Shown here: positions 24,111-34,599 of the stretch, piece after piece
How positions within the stretch are numbered: the first letter of the stretch is position 1
Layout: each line of letters starts with the position of its first letter
Source: Kuschelorhynchus macadamiae
Taxonomy: Eukaryota > Arthropoda > Insecta > Coleoptera > Curculionidae
Reading direction: 5' to 3'
Assembly (NCBI GenBank): GCA_030620095.1
Contig: JAUTXW010000061.1
Span: 1,296,001-1,360,000, forward strand
Length of the DNA stretch: 64,000 nt
Made by a program: the position numbers and the translations under genes
Notes under the pieces: generated by a model
Seen by the model: only the letters and a program-made list of their open reading frames with translations
What the model was told of the DNA's origin: nothing
Databases searched by the model: none

Positions 24111-24366
24111 GGTAGTTCTGGTAAGTTAGTGAGTTTTATAAAACCTACGACTTATAGACGAAGAGTTTAAGAAGTGACTCCCATAACTCCGGAGTAGATA
24201 GAAACAGTGTTACGTAAAAATTGTAATAGTAAAGCAGAATTATGGGAAATATTACTGTGTAGCCAAAACTAAATAAATATTCCTAAATATCATTTAATTG
24301 TTCCCATGAATAAAGAAATTCAACTCAATTGAGGACAAAGTCCGCTAACAATAAGTTAGGTATATA

Positions 24367-26625
24367 CAGGGTGTCAATTAGGTACTTGTACAAACTTTAA
24401 AGGGTGATTCTTTGACTAATTTTAGGATGAAAAGTTCTTATGAACATGGGTCTGAAACGGCTTTGTTTCTGAGATACAGGGCGTCCAAAAAACAATTTCA
24501 TTTGGTTTTTTGCTTATATTTTTGATAAGGGACATGACAATTGGACAGTATATTTATGGAGAAATTCAAATATTAACTTAGTTTTTTATTTAATGTTAGA
24601 GGGCACCACATACAGTGTTGTTCCTAAATTTAATTAACCAGAACTTTTTTGTGAAGCCTTTTATGTCATTTTTGACTAGGCAGACCTATTCTCCATTTAA
24701 TTCTACATTAAAAAGGTGCTCTTAGTATTTGTCGCTAAAAGCAGCCATTTTGGATAAAAAAGGCTTTGAAGTTAAATTTGCTATGAAATCTTTTAAATTG
24801 GATCATTTTCGAGATTTCGAAAAATAAGCCAAAAAAATATATCTTTTAAATTTTATCTTTTATTGATTGTATTATCAGGTAAAAACTTAAATCATTTACA
24901 AGACTAAAACTAAACTAGTTAATAACATTATTTTACAATAATTGTTAAAAATGACCAACAAAGTAGCACGCATGCAATAAGTCGCCTTAACATTGATTGC
25001 CGAACGCTTTCAAATATACCTGGAGTCTGATTAATAATGGCACAAGATTCAAATATCCTATTTCTTAGATCTTGTTCATTCTGGACTGAACTTTTATAAA
25101 CCAAAGACTTCACGTGACTCCACAGAAAATAATTCAAAGGATTCAAATCTGGTGATCTGGGAGGCCAGGCTTGTGGTCCAGCTCTTCCTATCCAACGGTT
25201 AGGGTAATTCTCGTCCAGAAATTGACGCGCAACGACACTAAAGCGCGGCGGAGCTCCGTCGTGCATTAACCCTGTCCTGTTTCTGGTTTCTAAATCAACT
25301 TCTTCTAAATGGCTGGGAAGTTCGTGCTCCAAAAACCTTCGATATTTTTCGCCATTAAGCCTTTGCAGAAGAATACAAGGTCCAATAAGGTGATCACCGA
25401 TAATTCCTACCCAAATATTGAGAGAAAATAGCACCTGAAAATGATTTTCTCTGATAGCATTCGGATTATCCTCAGCCCAGATATGGTTGTTATGAAAGTG
25501 AATTATGGAATTTCGAAAAAACAAGGCTTAATCTGTGAAAAGAACATGGCTTAAGAAATCCGGGGTTCGTACTAATCTATTACGTAACCAAACATAAAAA
25601 ACGAGTCTGAGGAGAAAATTTCTAGGTAATAAGGTGTAAATAGCCTTCACACGCTGCATATGATAAGGATAAAGTTGTTGGGACCTTAAAGTTTGCGGGT
25701 CTTCTTTAATTCTGTTTTCTTCAATCTCAACTGTTCGAACTGTTGCAGGCCTTCCTAGAACATCTGTTGTCAATTTAAAGCTGTCAGTTTCACAAAGTCT
25801 TGCGTGAATATTAATAAAAGTTTGGACGTGTGGCACCACTCGTCAAAGAAATCGCGCCTAATACATTCGTCTTGCAGCTTGAGCATTACCGCGAGTCTGC
25901 GTTGCCTACTTGTTTTATTCTAAATCAACTGCCACGACTGATTCTGCTACTATGGAAACCTCTCAATTGTTTTCCAAGGCCTGCCCCACCTATACTATTT
26001 TCTTGTGTACTGCAGCTGCAGAGGAAAGATGCAGCACATTTTTACGATTTTATTATTTTTATCCAATTTTCACTAATTTGGTAATTGTGATATGTTTATG
26101 TGACAGAGTAACATAGCACATGATTTTGAAAAAGTATTTTTTCGCTTATTTTTGAAAATCTCGAAAATGATTCAATTTAAAAAATTTCAACGCAGATTTA
26201 ACTTCAAACCCTTTTTTATCCAAAACGGCTGCTTTTAGCGACAAATAATAAAAGTAACTTTTTTATGTAAAATTAAATGGAAAATAGGTCTGCCTAGTCA
26301 AAAATGACTTAAAAGGCTTCATAAAAAAGTTATGGTCAATTCAATTCAGGAACAACATTGTATGTGGCGCCCTCTAACATTAAATAAAAAACTAAGCTAA
26401 TATTTGAATTTCTCGTCATCAATGTACCCAGAATCCCAAATTTTGTCCAATTGTCTTGTTTCTTAACAAAAATATAAGCAAAAAACCAAATAAAATTGTT
26501 TTTTTGGATGCCCTGTATCTCAGAAACAAAGCCGTTTCAGACCCATGTTCATATAAGCTTTTAATCCTAAAATTAGTCAAAGAGTCACCCCTCAATGTTT
26601 GTACAAGTACTTAATTGACACCCTG
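24367..26625 (-). mobile_element. mariner-like element with ~480-bp inverted ends
   Basis: CAGGGTGTCAATTA starts at 24367 and TAATTGACACCCTG ends at 26625. Each is flanked by TA (24365-24366; 26626-26627), the usual mariner target duplication. The inverted arms run about 24367-24837 and 26135-26625, unusually long for this class. They share blocks such as CTGAAACGGCTTTGTTTCTGAGATACAGG, GACTAGGCAGACCTATT and ATCATTTTCGAGATTT. The transposase lies between them on the minus strand. Total length is 2259 bp. Confidence 0.93.
24928..25839 (-). pseudogene. Tc1/mariner-type transposase, one in-frame stop
   Basis: Catalytic half of a Tc1/mariner/IS630 transposase. The frame from 25839 is open to a TAA at 25530-25528, then continues in the same frame to 24928. 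The stop lies directly after the first catalytic Asp: the protein reads SHVLFTD, stop, ALFF, where the family has FTDE. A single G-to-T change in GAA or GAG would explain it. After the stop come HNNHIWAEDNPNAIRENHF, LMHDGAPPRF (second Asp), RWIGRAGPQAWPPRSPD and LNPLNYFLWSHVKSLVY (third Asp). I count 36 residues between the second and third Asp. The beginning of the gene, including the helix-turn-helix, is not visible before 25839. Only one lesion in about 300 codons suggests a fairly young copy. Confidence 0.9.
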
Positions 26626-26627
26626 TA

Positions 26628-26990
26628 CATATATTACATACAGCGTGTAACAAATTTAAGAAAACGGCGAAATGTCTACTATGGTATAGCATACCTCAAT
26701 TTAATGAAAATATGTACACTTACGTATGAAATTGCATTGCTGCCAAGTCTACCGTTTTTCTGTTATGAAAGGATTTTTTTTACTGGAACACCCTATATTA
26801 TATTACTTTTTAGAAACTGCCTAAAATTCTCAATACTTTTTATTAAGAGCACTTTTTATGGAAGTCAACAGTTCTTGCGAAAATCGAGGGACTAATATCC
26901 GCAATTTAATATATTACGTTTTATTAAAATACCTGTACACAAAAGGTTACCTGATATGTTTGACAATAGATCGTTTAACTGAAACCCAAA
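26628..26990. other. no gene seen; possible second mariner-type end
   Basis: The segment just right of the mariner-like element contains CAGCGTGTAACAAATTTAAG at about 26641 and GAACACCCTATATTATATT at about 26787, both resembling the acagggtgt ends of this class. They may belong to the element whose transposase fragment begins near 27000. Confidence 0.35.
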
Positions 26991-26996
26991 GAAACT

Positions 26997-27460
26997 CATA
27001 ACTAAATCTACCCTAAGTAAAATTAACAAAAAAATTCGGGAAACTGGAAGGGTAAAAAATGCTGTACGTTCTGGCAGACCTAAAAGCACAACAGATGGTA
27101 AGAAGGCTCTGAATGTTTTAAACAGTTTAAAAGAAAATCCCCACTTTTCTACCAGAACATTAGATAAAATGACGTCTCACACATGTCCGTAAACCGACTT
27201 CTAAAAACCTAAAAATTTAATCCATACAAAATAACTTTGGTGCAAGAATTCTCTGAGGATGATCACGATAGGCGCTTGGAATTTTGTGAGATTATGATAG
27301 AACGTTGCAATACCAATCTAAATTTCGTCAATCAAATTATTTTTTAACTTTTTTCTTGAATGGAAAAGTTAACAGGCATAATTGTCGATATTGGGCCAGA
27401 GAAAATCCACATTAGATACGTGAAAATCATACCCAATTTCCCCAAAAGATAAATAAGATT
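26997..27460 (+). pseudogene. Tc1/mariner-type transposase N-terminal remnant
   Basis: N-terminal helix-turn-helix part of a Tc1/mariner transposase: STLSKINKKIRETGRVKNAV then RSGRPKSTTDGKKALNVLNS (near 27065-27125), LKENPHFSTRTLDK, and in other frames LVQEFSEDDHDRRLEFCEIM and RCNTNLNFVNQIIF (just before the first Asp). After that comes a worn stretch resembling the WAxENPHxIRE block. It stops near 27460 and joins piggyBac sequence without a visible spacer. Several stops and frameshifts. Confidence 0.82.
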
Positions 27461-27472
27461 TCGTAAACAAAC

Positions 27473-27655
27473 AACAAACCAGAAATAATTTTAAATTATA
27501 ATGAGACTAAATCAGGAGTAGACTCGTTTGACCAATTGTGTTCAAATCAATGACGTCAAAAAGAAATAGACCCCGCATTTCATTCTTAAAAATTAAATAA
27601 ATAGAATCAAACATCAATTTGTTGTTGTGTACGAGTGGAAAAAAGACGGACTGAT
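27473..27655 (+). pseudogene. piggyBac transposase fragment
   Basis: Contains NKPEIILNYNETKSGVDSFD (27473-27532), the third catalytic region of piggyBac transposases, with the GVD-x-x-D pair intact, unlike the copy at 780-2301. It continues in shifted frames as QMTSKRNRPRISFLK and VVVYEWKKDGLIA. The flanks are unrelated, so this is a short relic. Confidence 0.85.
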
Positions 27656-28693
27656 CGCATAAAGAATAGTTTGCGGTGAAAATTGCAACGCTGTCAGATA
27701 TCTTCGCGAGGCTTACCAGTGGTGTAGCTATTTTTGAGATAATGTATTATTTGCTATATTTTTTGAGCCCAAATATTATTATGGTGGATACGACAGTTGT
27801 TTGTTCTAAGATGAACAGGAACGACTTCACTTTGCAAAAGTGAGAGTTTTAATAACAACTTGAAAACAACTAATTTAGATATTATGTCGTGGAAAAGTCT
27901 GCACTAAATGGGAAACTTTTTTATTATCAATTTCTCGAAAAACTTTCTTCTTGATAAAACTTGTGTGTTTCTCGAAAAACTAGTTTTCACAATATTCAAC
28001 TTTAAATCAGATATACAAGGTATTCAAAAAATACGAAAAAGTCTATTTCAAAAATTAAAATTTTTGTGACTGTCGCGGCCGTAAAATATCGTAAATAAAG
28101 GTTTAGTATTAGTTATGTCATATTAGTAATAGCTAAGGAAAGATTTAAATAGAAAAATGTTTTTTTGCTGTTTGACCTTAAATATCTCCATAACTACAAT
28201 ATAAAAAATTTTACTCAGTTTATATTTACGATTTTTTATGACCCTTAAAACTACCGTCAGAAAAAAAATATTTTTTTGAACCACCAACTTTTATCAAGAA
28301 ATCAATAATAGAAAAAGTAAATAAATGCATTAAAACGCAAGATGGTTAAAAATAAAATCATCGAAACTTTTTGGTGATTCAGAAGCACCCTGTATAATAT
28401 TTTACACTATATTTGAAACTTAATTTTTTTTATAAAAATTTTAATAACAAGATTGAAAGTGCACTTTATAAATTTTCACCCGGACACGTGGTTTATAAAA
28501 ATAAAACAAAGTTTAAAAGTTTGGTATAATTTATTTATAAACGGTTTGATATAATAACAAACAACTATTATTATCTACAAAACAAAAGTAACAGCATATT
28601 AATTTAATATTTCATTACTTATATAATAATTAAACTCGTCTATTACATATTTAATGATTCAGTGACAATTTTCAAAATCGGAAATTTAGAGAA

Positions 28694-28697
<4 letters not shown>

Positions 28698-28761
<64 letters not shown>
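28698..28761. repeat. (TA)n microsatellite
   Basis: About 32 uninterrupted TA units. Confidence 0.97.
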
Positions 28762-28764
<3 letters not shown>

Positions 28765-28825
28765 TTTAGGTTAGCAAGAAGCTAATTTAATATAATTGTA
28801 TCAATAATTATCTGAGACAAAAGAG

Positions 28826-29925
28826 CAGGCACGTAGTCTAGGGGGGGTCCGGACCCCCCCCACGCTCCGCGTGATACCCTAAAAATATTTAGGGAGTTTT
28901 TACATAATTTAACCTACGAAAGTAGAATTCCAATAACTGCTGATTAGCAGTTCAGTATTGGCTTTGCTTACTACAGCTATCTTTTAACTCGAACCTCAGG
29001 AAAATTAGGGAGCAGGCTATTTTTTGAAATTCTAACTTTTTGACGGGTTTTTTTAACAAGCCCAAGTATGTAAACAACTAAACAAAGACGCACCTAATGA
29101 TTTTTTCGTAAGTACGACAGTTTCTAACATAAATCGATAGGAAAATAAATTTCATTTTTCTTCCACAAAAATCTCCTGTCATAAGCAAAATTGCGAATGC
29201 GTGCCGAGACCAAATTTATGATAATTCCAACAAAAATTATTATTATTAAACTTAGAACATATGGTAGCTGCTGAAAATTTCTCTTCGTGATCCAATTTCA
29301 CACAATTTTGAAGTTTTTATCTTTACGTATACAAAACACGATTTAAGGAATAAGAAAATTATTGAATTTACCTTTGGGGGTTGAAAACAATTACCTCAAA
29401 AAAATATTCGATTTTGACAGTGAGGAATATTTAGAATTCTCAAAAAAAGAAAAACTTTTAAGCAAACGCTCATTAAAAGTAGTTTTAGAATTTCGAGAAA
29501 GTACTAAAAAAAAGATGAATACATTTATGATTAAAGAAATCCAGATTTTTAATGTAGCAATATGGTTCCAGACCCTCTATGTAAGATAGCACCACATTAA
29601 CCTCGATATTAACAAAGTGACTACGCACTTATTTATTAAAATACTATTAAATATATAAAACCTAAAAATATTAAGCAAAAGTCGCCAACGCCCTATTTGC
29701 TCAAGATATACCTATAATTTTTTATATTCTCATAATTGCTGTACCTGCAATGTTTTAATAGATATTGGCAAATAACTAGTTTTTTGCAACATTTTTTCAT
29801 ATTTTGTTGCACTTGCAGGGGAGACTAGCAACAAGTGAAAAAAAAAGCATAATATTTTTTTCGTCATTGAATTGGTTTTGACAGGGTTGGATCCCCCTAG
29901 AACTGAAATCCTGGCTACGTGCCTG
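28826..29925. mobile_element. hAT-type non-autonomous element with 8-bp target duplication
   Basis: Perfect 11-bp inverted ends CAGGCACGTAG (28826-28836) and CTACGTGCCTG (29915-29925). Outside are CAAAAGAG (28818-28825) and CAAAAGAC (29926-29933), an 8-bp target duplication with one change, as expected for hAT. The left end has GGGGGGGTCCGGACCCCCCC (28841-28860), a near-perfect palindrome. The 1.1-kb inside has one frame (29362-29589) rich in Lys and Glu with no family motif, so the element is probably non-autonomous. Confidence 0.85.
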
Positions 29926-29933
29926 CAAAAGAC

Positions 29934-31262
29934 ATATTTATGTAATGGTTCATGTGGCAATATTTATTATTAGCAATAAGCTTAGTCATTAACGAACAAG
30001 AATTTCCATAACAAAATACAACCAAAACCAAAGGGTGAGTTCTCATTACTATTGGTACTAAAGATGAAGATAAAACTAAATTTTGTTACATGCACCCACT
30101 TTGTGTTTTGATGTCTATACCAAGAGTATAATGCTTGTTTAATACCTTTCTTTATCAGCTTATCACCGACTTCATAGGAAATATGTAATAAAATATAATT
30201 TATCACTTTTTAATGCAACCTATTTTTTGAAATCGGGTTTGTTTTTCAAAACATTTTGATTTCACCCTTTTTCCAACACATTTTAATTCTATTTACGTGA
30301 AGTTAGGTAAAAATTTGGGTCCACTACTTTTAAAAGTTTGCCAGGCTCGCGGCAAGTAATATTATATAAAAATGCACCACCTTTACATGTATTGGATCTA
30401 TTCATATTTACAGAAAATCAGCAATAAACATGGCCCAATATTAATATGAATGCAAAATTGAACTTCGTGTCCCTAAAAACCACAAAAACAATATTATGAA
30501 AAACAATATCATTACAGTACTTATCCCCCAATTTATCCCCTTTTTTCCCCACCATCCATCTTCCCCGCTATACATTTCACTTATTGAAAATATAAATATT
30601 TTGTGCCAAGATATTTAATATTTTTAACATTCATTATAATATATTATATTATTATTTATATTACCGAAATATGACAAAAACAGATTCTCCCTAGTTGGGA
30701 TAATGTACCTCAGGATGGTATTTATTTACTTTTTTGATTACTTATTTTTAAAAACCAAATTTTTAGGCAATAAATTAAAGCATTTCAAATCCATTAAAGA
30801 AAATCTATGGTAAATGAAAAATTGTAAAGTAACACTATTGCGCTATTTTCATTTTTTGTATATGCTTGCTATATGAGAACTCCGACACTACCCTAAATAT
30901 TCCTTGAAAATTTCATAAAAAATGCAAACCATCCTGGAGTAATTAATGACAACATAAAATAGTGGGACTTACAGCTTACTCAATTAAAATTTAGTACCTA
31001 TGCTTTACCAAATAGTATATTTATGTTGTTTACTAACCCCTCAAAAAAGGTGATTTGATAAATTTTAGAGGAATATTTGAGACTTTTCACAAATATAGAA
31101 ATTAGCAAAACGCTGTACTCCGTTTATCATCAGTGTCTTCGACTTTATAGATAAGTTGAAGTTATAAAAAATTAATTTAAGCCCAACGGAAATGTGCAAT
31201 ACAAAAACAATACTTCATTTGCAAATATAAGAACGCTATTAGACGGTGATTTGACCCTTCAA
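29934..31262. other. no gene seen
   Basis: AT-rich sequence inside the TACCAGTGGTGTAG-ended element. No supported coding or RNA feature. Confidence 0.4.
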
Positions 31263-32013
31263 CTACACCACTGGTATGACATATTTTACTTACCTTCGAA
31301 AACAAACTTCTGGGTTTAAATCGCTTCTTTTTCTGCAAATAAAGCAAGTTCGCACCATTTTCTTAAAGTTTTTTAAACAGATTCTTGAAAATAGCCACAC
31401 AAAACCCTTGGATTTCTGAAAAACACTTATTTCACCAACTAGAACAATTACAACGTCTCGTCAAATAGGTCGAAATTATGAATGACTACGACCGTCTTCG
31501 GCGTTTTCCGAATGATCCCGAAAGAAATCTGTAGTATACTCGAAAAAAGTAGAATTCCGACGTTGCCGATTATTCTGGGCATTATTTCTTGAAATAAGGA
31601 ATAATAATTACAGAATATTTAAATTACATTGAAAACAGATTCGGTTTGAGTTATTTATAATAAGCTATTTAATTATCCGTTTCAAAATATTCTATATGGA
31701 AATTTATACTGGGAATTTCTGAAATTCCTTGTTTATTTAGATAATAGTATAAAGGATGATATCCGTTAAAATCTGGCCACAGTAACGGTTTGGCAAACCA
31801 GGGTTAATGTTGGATTCCTCCAAAATGTAAACACCTGGGTCTATGTTATTTCCATGTCGTTGGTTCAAATATATCATGTAGTAGAAAGACGAGAAGATGG
31901 CCGCCTGCATCAATTCCTATTGTGTGCTATTTGCGTCCTATCTTAGTAGTTAGGTGGAAACATTTTTTCGGGAATAAAGGACAGTAGTTCTGCTTAAATC
32001 TTATTTATTACCA

Positions 32014-32052
32014 AGCAATGTTTCGATGCCTTTATTGCATCTTCTTCAGGCT
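32014..32052 (-). ncRNA. hammerhead-like motif, left arm (altered)
   Basis: The minus strand repeats the motif of the right arm: AGC, CTGAAGA, GATGC..GCATC, GAAAC, but is followed by ATT instead of GTT before GCT. That G-to-A change removes the C-G pair of stem III, so this copy should be weaker or dead. Confidence 0.55.
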
Positions 32053-32334
32053 AAAACAATCATAATTTCACATACACGAACAATTACATCAGACTAACAA
32101 TTTTTTTTATTTATATATTAATAATATGGATGGTATAAACCTGGTTACTCACCTATGTAACTGTTTAAGATTTAATCACTACCCTAGTTACAGCAATCAT
32201 TTTGTTACAAAGTGGTCTCAACCATAAAAATTGCAGATATTACTTTTAAATTATTACTGAATTCTATATATTCAATAACCATGTCGTGTCAAATATTTCT
32301 AAGATGGATGATGTATCACTAATTATTAGTTGAT

Positions 32335-32874
32335 ATGGACATAGCTGCCTATGATTATTATTTCATTCAAAGAATTATTAATTTTCTTTTATTAAAATAT
32401 ATACACGGTTTGTCACATAAAATTAAAAAAGAACTGGACAACGATAATATTCAAATTGTCTTTTATAATCTCAACACCACATCTAAACTATTTTCAAAAT
32501 TAAAAGATCCAATCCCCACAGTTAATCAATCCAAATTAATTTACAGTATCCCCTGTTCATGTGAGCGAATATATATAGGACAGACCAAACAGTATTTAGC
32601 GAACTGAATCAAGCAACATAAATACGACTGTCAAGAAAAACAAAAAAACAAAACAGAAAAAACTGCCCTTGCACAACACCACTTTGACACTGGGCACGAG
32701 TTTGTTTTTGATAGCGTGAGTATTCTAGATCGTGAAAGCAATTATTATAAGCGAAGCATCTCAGAAATGATTTTTATACAAATAAATAAGAATAACACTG
32801 TTAATCGTCGTAGTGATGTTGGTAATTTGAGCAACGTGTACAATTCTCTTCTTAATAGGATCCCATTAAAATAG
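32335..32874 (+). pseudogene. Penelope-like GIY-YIG endonuclease domain
   Basis: C-terminal endonuclease of a Penelope-like reverse transcriptase; this domain nicks target DNA. One frame runs from 32335 to a TAG at 32872-32874, broken only by TGA at 32605-32607. Before the stop: KYIHGLSHKIKKEL, then SKLIYSIPCSCERIYIGQTK (GIY-YIG motifs, near 32530-32590). After it: IKQHKYDC, KTALAQHHFDTGHEF, YYKRSISEMIFIQINKNN and NLSNVYNSLLNRIPLK. The TGA replaces the residue just before IKQHK, where GIY-YIG enzymes carry a conserved catalytic Arg; CGA to TGA would be one transition. The first codons lie inside the left inverted arm. Confidence 0.92.
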
Positions 32875-32952
32875 AACTATTATCTGCACAATAAAAAAAA
32901 ATAAATAAAAATATAAAAAAAAATAAAAAAAAAATAAATAAATAAATTAAAA

Positions 32953-32983
<31 letters not shown>

Positions 32984-33646
32984 TAAAAAAAATTGTGTTT
33001 TTTGACGAATACGGCTTATGGGCAATGATAAAGTGTTAATGTTACAATGATATATGCAGATAGAAAGTTCTCTTAGTTTGTATTTAAATACAACATATGA
33101 ATAAAGAAAATGCACCAAACTCGACAACACTGCATTTCGCTGGTCACAAAAAATTAAGCCAGCGGTACCAACAGCAACGGATATGTTCGTCTTTGTCTTT
33201 AGCATGATGTGTTACGGTTTCTTTACACTTTTGAAATGGGGGTGGAGTTACTTTCTTCTCAGCGGGGTTGCCTAGTTGTTGCAGACTCAGGAAATTACAT
33301 ATTTTAGTAAAAGACAATTAATAATTCTTCGAATAAAATAATAATCATAGGCAGCTATGTCTATATCAACTAATAATTAGTGATACATCTTCCATCTTAG
33401 AAATATTTGACACGACATGGTTATTGAATATATAGAATTCAGTAATAATTTAAAAGTAATATCTGCAATTTTTATGGTTGAGACCACTTTGTAACAAAAT
33501 GATTGCTGTAACTAGGGTAGTGATTAAATCTTAAACAGTTACGTAGGTGAGTAACCAGGTTTATACCATCCATATTATTAATATATAAATAAAAAAAAAT
33601 GTTAGTCTGATGTAATTGTTCGTGTATGTGAAATTATGATTGTTTT

Positions 33647-33685
33647 AGCCTGAAGAAGATGCAATAAAGGCATCGAAACGTTGCT
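33647..33685 (+). ncRNA. hammerhead-like ribozyme motif, right arm
   Basis: AGC (33647-33649), CTGAAGA core, GATGC / GCATC stem II (33658-33662 with 33670-33674), GAAAC, GTT, then GCT (33683-33685). AGC and GCT can pair as stem I; A-U and C-G close a minimal stem III before the expected cleavage after GUU. Hammerheads with very short stem III are known from the terminal repeats of Penelope-like elements. The match to the core (CUGANGA...GAAA) is complete; activity is inferred, and such minimal forms may need to act as dimers. Confidence 0.65.
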
Positions 33686-34085
33686 TGGTAATAAATAAGA
33701 TTTAAGCAGAACTACTGTCCTTTATTCCCGAAAAAATTTTTCAAATCAATTCCTATGTTGTGGACTGTTGCAATACTATCAAGAAGCGTGAAAACCCTAC
33801 GCGACGTTATCAGTTTATGATCGAGTTAAGCCACAACTTTCCAGACCTGGGATGGAGCAAAGGCTGAAATAAAAAAACTTACGCCGAAGCCTACAGCAAA
33901 CTATCAAGGAAATCCTAAAAATTGATGACCAATCTGACAATGTCGTTCAAGTTAAAAGGTAAACGTTCAATATGCTTTTATTGTCCCAGCCGATTGAGAA
34001 GGATAACGACTACGTACTGTCCCCAATGCAAACAGAATAATTAAGGATTTGTAGCCAACACCGTGGAAAGTGTTGCACCGAATGC

Positions 34086-34359
34086 TCTAATAATGACTAG
34101 TTTTTTGTAGCTTACTAAGTAGATTCTGTTTCTTAGGTTCCAATAAATACTTTGTTCATTTTTCTTCAATAAATTCTTCAAAAAAATAAGTTTACTTGAT
34201 TTTCTGTTTTTTTTTTTGAAAAGTCGTAAATTCTACGACACATTAGATTCACCGTATAAAAAAATCATATTAGTATTCTAGAGTTAAACTTGATTTTTTT
34301 AGGTAATGCTGGATATGGATAATGCTCCACCGCATTTTTATTTTCTGTCTGTAGGTCAT
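34086..34359. other. no gene; tiny DDE-like motif
   Basis: AT-rich sequence. At about 34309-34340 the plus strand can be read MLDMDNAPPHFYF, resembling the DNAPxH catalytic motif of pogo/Tc1-type transposases, but nothing supports it on either side. Confidence 0.3.
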
Positions 34360-34595
34360 TTCGCGACAAAACTACTTATCAAATCGACTTCAAATTTTAG
34401 TCAAAAAGTAAGGGATTATTTGATAAAAATCAAATATGGCAAAACCAAATAGCGGCCTAGTGAAATGTTAAAACTATTATTAAAGAAGTGCTTATTTAAT
34501 TTTCCTCAAATTTTCCACAAAAATCAAGTATTATGTAGGAATCAACTGCTAAAATTTTGGTAAGAATGTAAGATGGTGGGACAAAATGTGCTGCA
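34360..34595 (+). repeat. ACTTCCC-family segment
   Basis: Carries CTGTCTGTAGGTCATTTCGCG, gacTTCAAATTTTAGTCAAAAA, AATATGGCAAAACCAAATAGCGGCCTAGTGAAA and AACTGCTAAAATTTTGGTAAGAAT, the head and body modules of the family, in plus orientation. It stops where the transposase-coding sequence begins. Confidence 0.75.
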
Positions 34596-34599
34596 GGTG

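Larger units (their letters stand above)
27714..31276. mobile_element. element with TACCAGTGGTGTAG inverted ends
   Basis: TACCAGTGGTGTAG at 27714-27727 and its exact complement CTACACCACTGGTA at 31263-31276. A 14-bp perfect inverted match over 3.5 kb suggests the ends of one element, either TA-flanked (mariner-like) or a hAT-type with CAGTGGTGTAG ends; no 8-bp target duplication matched. The inside holds a (TA)n tract and the nested hAT MITE at 28826-29925, but no transposase that I can recognise. Confidence 0.6.
31921..33744 (+). mobile_element. Penelope-like element, truncated, with inverted terminal repeats
   Basis: Flanked by a perfect 12-bp direct repeat ATCAATTCCTAT (31909-31920 and 33745-33756), read as the target duplication; it lies within the piggyBac coding sequence. 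The element has inverted arms at 31961-32397 and about 33298-33736, starting TTTTTTCGGGAATAAA and ending TTTATTCCCGAAAAAA. Inverted or direct long terminal repeats are known for Penelope-like elements. Between the arms is the 3' part of the coding region with the GIY-YIG endonuclease, then an A-rich tract (32880-32995). The reverse-transcriptase part is missing. Each arm carries a hammerhead-like motif. Confidence 0.9.
31860..34085 (+). pseudogene. piggyBac transposase C-terminus split by an insertion
   Basis: The end of a piggyBac transposase, interrupted at 31921-33744 by a Penelope-like element. Left of the insertion: CSRKTRRWPPA, near 31875-31910. Right of it: INSYVVDCCNTIKKRENPTR and RYQFMIELSHNF (33745-33835), then RPGMEQRL, LQQTIKEIL, and the zinc-binding tail KRSICFYCPSRLRR with YCPQCKQN (near 33960-34040). 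The gene also has frameshifts. The sequence differs from the piggyBac copies at 780 and 27473, so three members are present. Upstream catalytic parts are not visible. Confidence 0.83.
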
